64,000 bases of DNA from Tomocerus qinae (taxonomy: Eukaryota > Arthropoda > Collembola > Entomobryomorpha > Tomoceridae). Position 1 is the stretch's first letter. Each line of letters starts with the position of its first letter. Below, one piece after another: positions 50,865 to 58,939 of this stretch. Location of the stretch: positions 95,108,001 to 95,172,000 of the forward strand of contig CM034546.1 in assembly GCA_020055645.1 (NCBI GenBank), in the 5' to 3' direction. Both the position numbers and the translations under genes were made by a program. The notes beneath the pieces were generated by a model, which ran no database searches, was not told where the DNA came from, and saw nothing but the letters and a program-made list of their open reading frames with translations.

Positions 50865-51602
50865 GTGGCCTGAAAAAACATAAACCAGAGAAAACGAAAT
50901 TTAATTTTAAATTTTTTGTTTTTGGAGATTCAATTTTCGATTCTGAGAGGGCATGTTGGGGCCTACTAGTTTACTGGAATACAGTATCTTAAAACCTTTT
51001 TAAAAATGAAGTTCATCTCGTACTCCCCGAAGGCCGAATTCTTGATGACGTCCAAAGCTAAAAACTATTCTGTTTAATTAGCCGAATTTCAAAATTAATT
51101 TAAAAAAATTAAACTAAACAATTTCTAGTTTAAAAGGCTTTATTCGTTTGAAATTCAAAATTTTTTAAAGTTTTAAAAAAATTACTTCAAGTTTTAAAAT
51201 TAAAATTTTTAAGTTAATATCAAAATTTAAGATTTGGAAAAAATAACGGAATTTGATAAAGTACGTATGTTTTAAGCAATATATGCTTCGCAAACAGCAT
51301 TGATAATTTGGCTCCAAGAGGTGTGCGATTAAATTTCTAAGCTTCTCCGTATTATATTGTAATAATATTTGAATTTAGTTTTAAATCAGATCGTAGGTTT
51401 TAGTTAATTTGAATCTATCATTGGGCGTCGGTCCGATAATAACTTTCTCTAAATTTATAGTTTTTAACACAATTTTTCCTTAAAACAATTTTTCACAGGT
51501 CAAATTGTGAAAAGGTTGTAATGAGCATATGAAAATAATGGTAATGGTAATGGTAACTAAAACACAAATATCATAACCATTTGTAATCGTTAGTTACGTG
51601 GG

Positions 51603-52008
51603 ACGTCCATGGGCAACCAGCAAATTATTCTGACTATCATTGCCTCTTAACTCAATTAACTACTTTTGTTGCAGAAAAGCGAATCAACTCAAAAACCAAA
51701 AGACCTACAAAAAGTTTAAAGAGGAAAAAGATGCTCCTTACAGCATTCGGCTCCGAAAAATATTTCAAACATATTAGTTCAATCTGGAGAACTAAACGTT
51801 TTCGTACGGAATTTGGCATTTAATCGCAACTAAAGAAAAAAGTTTAAGGAATATTCTTCGGATCCGATTGCTGTGGGCTATGGAGCATCTTTTTCCCCAT
51901 TTAAACTTTTTTGTAGGTCTTTTTGGTTTTTGAGTTGATTCTTTTCTGCAACAAAAGTTAATAGGCAATATGATATTCGAGAATAATTTGTCGGTTGCCC
52001 ATGGACGT
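51603..52008. mobile_element. 406-bp foldback element
   Basis: The two arms (about 51,603-51,745 and 51,870-52,008) are inverted near-copies. They share ACGTCCATGGGCAACC, CAAATTATTCT, TTTTGTTGCAGAAAAG, AATCAACTCAAAAACCAAAA and AAAAAGATGCTCC. An unmatched centre of about 120 bases separates them. Single strands could form a long hairpin. Confidence 0.75.
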
Positions 52009-52581
52009 TTCCCTTTACATGAAAGAGCTTTTAAAAATCTCAGTTATAAAACAATAGATGATAATTGCATGTCAAATATAAAACTCAAAAAGTCACATTT
52101 ACAATGTACGTCAAACAACGAAAGATTCGAGATTGTCGAGATTCTAATCACTGAGCTCTAAAACGCCAAGAATTTTAAAATTTCACTTGTGTTGCAATAT
52201 CATAACTTTGCCCTAATTTCGAAAAAAATGATCTAGGTTGGGCTTTGGGGTTTAAGCCGTCCCACAATAAATCCAAGATTTTAATAAATACGCTAAACAA
52301 TTTCGGAAATAGATATTGACTTGTTTTGGAAAATGCCAGCTTAGCGGGAATGCCCCGGTTGGAGCACCTATGAGTAAACCAATTTTTTGGCCGGTTGCAA
52401 CTCTGGTGACATTTTTGTCAATTTTTGTTTGCTTTAGGTTATGGTCATGTCATGCTCGTTTCTGTATTCAACCGTAAACATAATCAAACAATATGTGACA
52501 CAAAGAACACATTATTTAGATTTATAGTTTTAAAACGTTTTTTGTCCCTAGAGTTGCAACGTTGATACCGGTTAAAATGTA

Positions 52582-52864
52582 GTTAACCAAAGTGTTAATT
52601 TGGACTTTTGCCTTCTCAAGTGAGGAAAATCCGGAGTTTGTTCTGAAAAAGTCAATATATCCTACTGGACGTAAACCGCCTCTTCCACAGAGGGGAGTTG
52701 GGCCTCCATGTAAACTCAAGCACCTTGATAGTAGCAATCCCATATCTTGGAGGAGGTTGTTTACGTCCCGTTGGTATTGTCGATTTTTTCAGGACAACCG
52801 CCGAATTTTCCTCACTCCAGAAAGCAAAAGTCCAAATTAACAATAGTAAACACTTTGGGTTAAC
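52582..52864. mobile_element. 283-bp foldback (near-palindromic) element
   Basis: Arms share TAATTTGGACTTTTGC, AGTGAGGAAAAT, CTGAAAAA and GGACGTAAAC in inverted order around a short centre at about 52,710. As a result both strands encode nearly the same short frame (IWTFAF.SEEN, TGRK.P), a signature of a palindrome and not of a gene. Confidence 0.75.
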
Positions 52865-53031
52865 CCAAAAGACTCGAGTCTCTCATCCCCCTCGAAAGTC
52901 GGCTCCATAGATACACAAAATATATAAATTTGTGGTTACATAGCTCTTGCATCGACCCTAAAAAAATTTTCATTTTATTTATTTGTTTTCTGAAAATCCA
53001 ACCGCCATTTTTGCTCGGAAGAACTCAATTG

Positions 53032-53138
53032 TTATTTGGGAAGGGGCGGGGGGGAGGAGGCTGTATGTCGATGAAAAAGTTGTTGTTTGGGAAGGGGCTG
53101 GGAGGTAGAAACTTCATATCGGTGAAACAATTGTTATA
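53032..53138 (+). repeat. G-rich minisatellite, middle segment
   Basis: TTATTTGGGAAGGGGCGGGG ... GTCGATGAAAAAGTTGTTG and a second unit ending GGTGAAACAATTG. Interrupted at 53,139 by the 3' tail of a retrotransposon. Confidence 0.75.
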
Positions 53139-53267
53139 TATATATATTTATTACAAGATATCTTCCGCGGAAGGTCTTTAGGATATCAGGGTACATGATA
53201 GTCATACAAAATACATTACCATGTACAGAAGTTATATACAAACTTGTAATACATTGATCTAATTTTT
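53139..53267 (-). mobile_element. Non-LTR retrotransposon 3' UTR and tail (part 2 of a split copy)
   Basis: Read on the minus strand: AAATTAGATCAATGTATTAC ... TTCCGCGGAAGATATCTTGT then AATAAATATATATATATAA. It ends in an AATAAA and an AT-microsatellite tail. It continues the reverse-transcriptase fragment at 57,093-57,437; the HINE cluster sits between. Confidence 0.6.
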
Positions 53268-54552
53268 AGCTCGCCTGAAAAGGCAGCTTATAGAATCGCA
53301 CAGTCCGTCCGTCCGTGCGTCCGTCCGTGCGTCCGTTTACACGATAACTTTTGAAGACATTGATGGATTTCAACTAAACTTGGCAAAAACATTGCCTATA
53401 GACCTGTGACAAAGCCTATTGAAAATGGGCCACATTGGTCCACAGGTTGCTGAGATGACGCGCGCTCACTTTGTCTTCATTTTGATAGTCAAAATGAAAA
53501 TGTGACATTAAATGGACATTAAAAGTTCAAATGTGCTTCCTATGGATTGTTAGCGGGATAGTACAAAATATTAAATGCCGCTTCGACCAAATTTGAAATT
53601 TTATAATAAAGTAAATAAAACCGGAAAATACCTATTATAGGACGGAAATAAATCTATTTCGCATTTATATGCAAATAGATAGTTAAATTTATATTTTTCG
53701 AATTACTTTTCATTATGATAGCTAACATTAATCAATTTTGATTTTCTGTTGATTTTCATAGTCAACATTAATAAATTTTGATTTTCTGTTGCTTTTCATA
53801 GTCAACGGTAATCTGCTTTGATTTTCTGTTGCTTTTCATAGTCAACGTTAATCAATTTTGATTTACCTATTTTGATTTTCTGTTGATTTTCATAGTTGGC
53901 AATTACCTATTTTGATTTTCTGCTGACTTTCATAGTCAGCAACTACCTATTTTGATTTTCTATAGATTTTCATAGTCATCACTTATCTATTTTGATTTTC
54001 TGTTGATTTTCATAGTCAACATTAATCTATTTCAAACTTCTGTTGATTTTCATTGTCAATCTTAATCTATTTTGATTTTCTGTTGATTTTCATAGTCAAC
54101 AATTATCGATTTTGATTTTCTGTTAGTTTTCATAGTCAACAATTATCGATTTTGATTTTCTGTTGATTTTCAATGTCAATCTTAATTTATTTTGAATTTC
54201 TGTTGATTTTCAACATCAATCTTAATCTATTTTGATTTTCTGTTGATTTTGATTGTCAAAATTCATCTATTTTGATTTTCTGCTGATTTTGGAAGTCAAC
54301 ATTAATCTATATTGATTTTCTATTGCTTTTGATGGTCAAAATGAATCTGATTTTATTTTCTGTTATTTTTCATAGTCAATGTTAATCTGCTTTGGTTTTC
54401 TGTTGACTTTGATGGTCAACATTCATACATTTTGATTTTGATACTCAATATTAACCAATAGATATGAAAATAAATCTATTTCTATTATTCTACTAAAACT
54501 GTGTACACGGTTCCCTTCACTTAGGCGAGCTTCTGTTACGGCTTGCCGTAGG
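53268..54552 (+). mobile_element. HINE copy 5, complete
   Basis: 1,285 bp from AGCTCGCCTGAAAAGGCAGC to ACGGCTTGCCGTAGG, preceded and followed by T tracts. It has the CCGTCC run with CCGTGCGTCC variants, the conserved block, and the longest 40-bp array of the window (about 53,700-54,450; roughly 19 units). Confidence 0.87.
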
Positions 54553-54558
54553 TTTATT

Positions 54559-55195
54559 AGCTCGCCTGAATAAGGCAGCTTATAGAACCGCACAGTCCGT
54601 CCGTCCGTCCGTCCGTCCGTCCGTTAGTGAACGCGATAACTTTCGAACGCATTAATAGATTTTGACCAAACTTGGCGAAAACAATGCCTATGGACCACTG
54701 ACAACCCCTATTGAAAATAGGCCACATTGGTCCACTGGTTACCAAGATACCACGCGCTCACTTTGTCTTCATTTTGATAGCCAAAGTAGAAAATGGGCAT
54801 TAAAAATTTCAATTGCGTTTCCCATTAATTGTTAGCATATAGTATAAAACATTTCATACCGCTTCTAACGGACTTTAAACTTCATAGTAAAGCAACTACA
54901 ACCGGAATGTACCGCTTAAAGGATATATTTTATATTTCTTTTGATTTTTGGAGTCAGTATTAATCGATTTTGATTTCCTTTTAATTTTGAAAGTCAAGGT
55001 AAATCTATTTTGACTTTCTGTTGATTTTAATAATCAACATTAATCTATTCTGATTTTGTGTTGATTTTGGTAGCCAACATTAATCTATTTTGATTTTCTG
55101 TTGATTCTGATAGGCAACATTAATCTATTTTGATTTTCTGTTGATTTTCTTTGTCAACAATAATCAAATTTGATTTTCTATAGATTTTAAATATA
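54559..55195 (+). mobile_element. HINE copy 6, 3' truncated
   Basis: Starts AGCTCGCCTGAATAAGGCAG only six bases after copy 5 ends. The CCGTCC run is uninterrupted (seven units). About six core units; stops near 55,195 without the hairpin end. Confidence 0.82.
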
Positions 55196-55219
55196 AGTTA
55201 CTTCAAACTGTTTAGTTTT

Positions 55220-55648
55220 AGCTCGCCTGAATAAGGCAGCTTATAGAACCGCACAGTCTGTCCGTACTTCCGTACGTCCGTCCGTACTTCCGTCCGTCCG
55301 TCCCCATGATAACTTTCGAACACAAACACGGAAGTTGACCAAACTTGGCAATAACAATACATATGGACTACTGACGATCCCTATTGATTTTGGTCGAAAT
55401 CGGTCCATTAGTTGCTGAGATACCGCGCGCTCACTTTGTCTTCATTTTGATAGTCAAAGTGGGAAATGGGCAATAAAAAAGTTCAATTGCGTTTCCTATA
55501 AATTGTTGGCCAAATAGTATAAAATATTTTACTCCGCTTCCTATCTACCAAATTTAAAATTTTATAATAAAGCAAATAAAACCGGAAAATAACTATTAGA
55601 CGATGGAAATAAATCTGTTTTGGATTTATATGCAAATTGATAGTTAAA
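55220..55648 (+). mobile_element. HINE copy 7, 5' part
   Basis: AGCTCGCCTGAATAAGGCAG, then a CCGTACTTCCGTACGTCC variant run and the conserved block. It stops at GCAAATTGATAGTTAAAG, where unrelated DNA begins. Confidence 0.8.
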
Positions 55649-56270
55649 GGATCCTTTGGGACGGTGGCCTTAGTTTGGCCTAAAAATTTTCAATGACCAC
55701 ATGAGACATAGGGGTTGTAATTTTAACCACAGATAGTTTCACTCATTAGCTACTCTTACAGCCAAAATTGCGATGGAGCTCTCTTCCGTTACCGAGATAT
55801 CGGGGTTCTACCAAAGCATGTCTCCCATTTAAATATCATTGAAATGTACATTTTTAAGCTTTCGATGCATAAAAATTGCGACCACATGACATTTTAGTAA
55901 AAAAATATTTTTTTTTGTGGTAGAAGAACATGTCACCTACGTTTTAAAAAAAAATTACGAAAGAGCTCTCTCTACTTTTCAAGAAATTAATTTTTAATGA
56001 CAAGAACTTCATTTTGACCTTTAAAATGTAAAGCGTATACAAAATAATACACTGCCACTGCCTATAATGCAAAAATACAAAGTGTTCTATATTATTGAGG
56101 CATAGGTCAAGATGAGTACACATGGCTATGACATGACTATGACGGTTGTCATAGTCATGTGTACTCATATTGGGCATAGATACATAAATGGAGAAATGAA
56201 AAGGTGAAAAATGGATCGAGTGGACGGTGACGGGGAATGATGATTTACCGTTAAGGGCCTGGTTCCTAAG
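55649..56270. other. Unrelated insert between two HINE segments, with a hairpin
   Basis: About 620 bases with no match to the HINE body. Contains ACATGACTATGAC-GGTT-GTCATAGTCATGT (56,131-56,160), a perfect 13-bp stem, extended by ATGAGTACACATG / CATGTGTACTCAT. No gene seen. The flanking HINE segments overlap in content, so this is not a clean insertion into one element. Confidence 0.5.
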
Positions 56271-57089
56271 GGCGGGATAGTATAAAATATTTCACTCCGC
56301 TTCTACCAAATTTAAGATTTTAGAGTAAAGCAAATAAAACCGGAAAGTAACTATAAGAGGACGGAAATAAATCTATTTCGCATTTATATTCAATTTTATA
56401 TTCAAACTTGCATTATTCCAATTTCTATTGATTTTCATTATTAATATTCACCGATTTTTATTCTCTTTAGATTTTCATAGTCAACATTATTCAATTTTGA
56501 TTTTATGTTGATTTTCATAGTCAACATTATTCAATTTTGATTTTATGTTGATTTTCATAGTCAAAATTATTCAATTTTGAATTTATGTTGATTTTTATAG
56601 TCAACATTCATCAATATTGAATTTATGTTGATTTGTATATCCAACATTCATCAATTTTGAATTTATGTTGATTTTTATAGTCAACATTCATCAATTTTGA
56701 CTTTATGTTGATTTTCATAGTCATCATTCATCAATTTTGATTTTATGTTGATTTTCATTGTCAACATTATTCAATTTTGAATTTATGTTGATTTTCATAG
56801 TCAACATTAATTAATTTTTATTTTCGGTTGATTTTTCAAATAATACAACTTCGCTTTGGTTGCGTTATAATTGTATTAGTTAAAGATGACGTCAGTTTTG
56901 ATATATCCTTATAATATCAATGTCTGGATTTTTAATATGTCGTAGCTACATATATAAACACTCAATTCTGAAAGTTTGATCAAAATCTGTACGCTCGGTT
57001 TTGTGTTACAACGGGATTACTATTCGTCTACCAAAATGTGTACATGGTAACCTTTACTCAGGCGAGCTTCTGTTACGGCTTGCTGTAGG
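56271..57089 (+). mobile_element. HINE copy 8, 5' truncated, with 3' end
   Basis: Begins inside the conserved block (GGGATAGTATAAAATATTTC), carries a homogenised core (units of AATTTATGTTGATTTTTATA-type, about 56,400-56,840) and ends TCAGGCGAGCTTCTGTTACG then GCTTGCTGTAGG. Confidence 0.82.
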
Positions 57090-57092
57090 TTT

Positions 57093-57437
57093 AATTGTAT
57101 ATACTAGTTTCAGTAATTCAAATTTGTACAGGTAATTAGGAAATAGCCACTTTAGTTCGTGGGTTATTTGAAGTTTCACAGAATCATATTTACGTTTAGA
57201 CAATACAAATCTACCTGCTGTTCTTACAACACGATCTACACAGTCTATATGTATTTTGTCTGCCGTACCCCATACAACTACCATATACCTGACTATTGAC
57301 AATACATACATACTCATTATAAGAATCCTATTCATAACATTAAACATATATTGATAGGGAAAAAGAGAGAAAATAATACCATAACACTTTATTGTCATCT
57401 TATTTATATGTTCATCCATTTTTAACTCAGAGTCAAT
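57093..57437 (-). pseudogene. Non-LTR retrotransposon reverse transcriptase, C-terminal fragment
   Basis: A 115-codon frame starts IDSELKMDEHINKM, the boundary motif between palm and thumb of non-LTR reverse transcriptases, and continues YMVVVWGTADKIHIDCVDRV (the usual Y..ΦWG...K...D..QNRA-like region) to KFELLKLVYTI. It stops where the HINE cluster begins. If the cluster is ignored, the frame would run on for about two codons to a stop in the 53,139-53,267 segment. A 5'-truncated, dead copy, inserted in the G-rich minisatellite. Confidence 0.7.
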
Positions 57438-57700
57438 CCGTTATTTGGGATGGGGCGAGGAGGTCGAGGTTACGTGTCGGTGAAAAAGTTGTTATTTGAG
57501 AGGGGGAGGTTGAGGTTACACGTCGGTGAAACAATTGTTATTTGGGAAGCGGCGGGGTAGTGGATTTTACATGTCGGTGAAAAAGTTGCTATTTGGATGG
57601 GGGAGATGGAGGTTACATGTCGGTGAAACAATTGGTTTTTGGGAAGGGGTGGTGGAGGTTACATGTCGGTGAAAAAGTTGTTATTTGGGAGGGGATACTT
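57438..57700 (+). repeat. G-rich minisatellite, right segment
   Basis: Five or so units of about 45-60 bases of the form GTTATTTGGGAAGGGGCGGG .. GGTTACATGTCGGTGAAAA. One unit holds the intact CAATTG site (about 57,530) used to prove the target duplication of the 2.87-kb element. Confidence 0.82.
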
Positions 57701-57948
57701 CATGTACTTACTACTTCTGGATACTTCATGGGGATACTTCTGGATACTTCATGTCGATTGGAACAATCATGGTTTTTGGGAAGGGGCGGGGAGGTGATAA
57801 TACTGAATGGGTACGGATTGGCCGAGTTTTTATAGGAAACTGTGGTATGAAATAACGGGACACTTGAGCTAGGGAATAGTCATATTTGAATTTTTAATTT
57901 TGCTTAATGTGAAACAGAGCCCTGTCGTAGGACGGGCTAACCAGCTAG

Positions 57949-58125
57949 TTTATTATAATATCCATAGATATTTTGGCCGCCTCCCCTCATTTCCGCATCG
58001 GCCATCAACTAATTTGTAATGAATATCATTACAAAACTGCTGCATTTTTTAAAGCGAAACTCTCTACTATAAAAGGGTATAGGTTCGAGACAACCAAAAT
58101 CTGAGTAGGCAAGAAATGCATTTTT
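57949..58125. other. Short spacer between Helitron and HINE copy 9
   Basis: AT-rich unique DNA; nothing seen. Confidence 0.5.
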
Positions 58126-58926
58126 AGCTCGCCTGACGAGCTATATAGAATCGCACAGTCTGTCCGTCCGCGCGATGAAACTACCCCAAGTTTGTCCCCA
58201 CGATAACTCCCGAAGGAATTGACAGAATTTGACCAAACTTGTCAAAAACGTCGTCTATGGGCTTGTGACGGTCCCTATTGATTGTTGACAAAATATGTCT
58301 AACGGTTCGCAAATAAAAGCCGAAAAAATATGTTATTTAATCTTCGGTGTTACTGTTGATTGGCATAATGTCGCTTTTATTGAAAACTTGTTGAAATATT
58401 TGTAATGGTTGTAAAACACAGACCAACTTAAATCTTTATGCTTGTCCAACATAAATTTCTGTTTTTAAATAACAAGCATTAATAGAGTAATCATTGTCAA
58501 ATTATTGGTTAACATATTCTACCTACAAATTATCCATTTTATTCTGCTTGCTTTTAATAGGTAATTTTATAGTTGCAATCAATTTTGATTATCTGTTGAT
58601 ATTGATATTCAATATTGATCAATTTTGATTATCTGTTGATTTTAATACTCAATATTAATCAATTTTGATTTTCTATTGATTTTGATAGTCATTATCAATC
58701 TATTTTGATTTGCTGTATTAAAATTTGTTTTTTGATTTGCTGTTGGTTTTGATAGTTAATATTTGTTTATTTTGATTTGCTGTTGGTTTTTATGAATTAT
58801 ATTAATCTTGTTTGAATTAGCGCTTACTTTAATAATCAAAATAAATTTATTTCTGTTATTATTACAACCAAAATGTGTACACGGTCCCCTTTACTCAGGC
58901 GAGCTTCTGTTACGGCTTGCTGTAGG
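58126..58926 (+). mobile_element. HINE copy 9, complete but diverged, abutting the copine stop codon
   Basis: AGCTCGCCTGACGAGCTATA at the 5' end, a reduced CTGTCCGTCCG run, a short core (about 58,570-58,800) and the 3' end ACTCAGGCGAGCTTCTGTTA then CGGCTTGCTGTAGG. Ends 13 bases before the copine stop codon, which is on the opposite strand. Confidence 0.83.
58846..58851 (-). terminator. Candidate copine poly(A) signal inside a HINE
   Basis: AATAAA on the minus strand, about 90 bases downstream of the copine stop and inside HINE copy 9. It is the first such hexamer I see after the stop. Confidence 0.45.
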
Positions 58927-58939
58927 TTTAGTTAGTACT

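Larger units (their letters stand above)
50153..53025. mobile_element. 2.87-kb terminal-inverted-repeat element with CAATTG target duplication
   Basis: The left end AGTTCTTCCGAGCAAAAAGG then GCGGTTGGATTTTC, and the right end read on the other strand, AGTTCTTCCGAGCAAAAATG then GCGGTTGGATTTTC, are inverted copies over about 45 bases. CAATTG flanks both sides (50,147-50,152 and 53,026-53,031). The uninterrupted array at 57.53 kb has it once (GTGAAACAATTGTTATTTGG), so a 6-bp target duplication is shown directly. No transposase frame recognised; the superfamily is not assigned. Confidence 0.8.
49416..57948 (+). mobile_element. Canonical Helitron, non-autonomous, filled by nested insertions
   Basis: The 5' end TCTATCTATACTACATTATA followed by ATTTCCGGGAGTTTGTATTT is a textbook Helitron start. 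The 3' end has hairpin-like CCCTGTCGTAGGACGGG, then CTAACCAG and CTAG. The base before is A and the base after is T, the expected A^T target. No Rep/helicase frame is seen, so it depended on another element. Its own DNA consists largely of two minisatellites (31-bp unit at the left; an about 60-bp G-rich unit at 50.04-50.15, 53.03-53.14 and 57.44-57.70 kb). Without the insertions (about 2.9 and 4.3 kb) it would be roughly 1.4 kb. The span as one element is inferred from both ends plus the shared minisatellite. Confidence 0.75.

Noticed and set aside
52592-52843. Similar short open frames on both strands (IWTFAF.SEEN)
   Set aside because: They arise because the DNA is a near-palindrome; there is no start, splice or promoter context.
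54557-54745. Open frame reading RTDGRTDG on the minus strand
   Set aside because: It is the CCGTCC run of a HINE 5' block read as protein; the same frame is broken in the other copies.
39840-58800. 40-bp direct repeats that might suggest CRISPR arrays
   Set aside because: The units are head-to-tail with no unique spacers, occur in a eukaryotic genome, and always sit between the same HINE ends.
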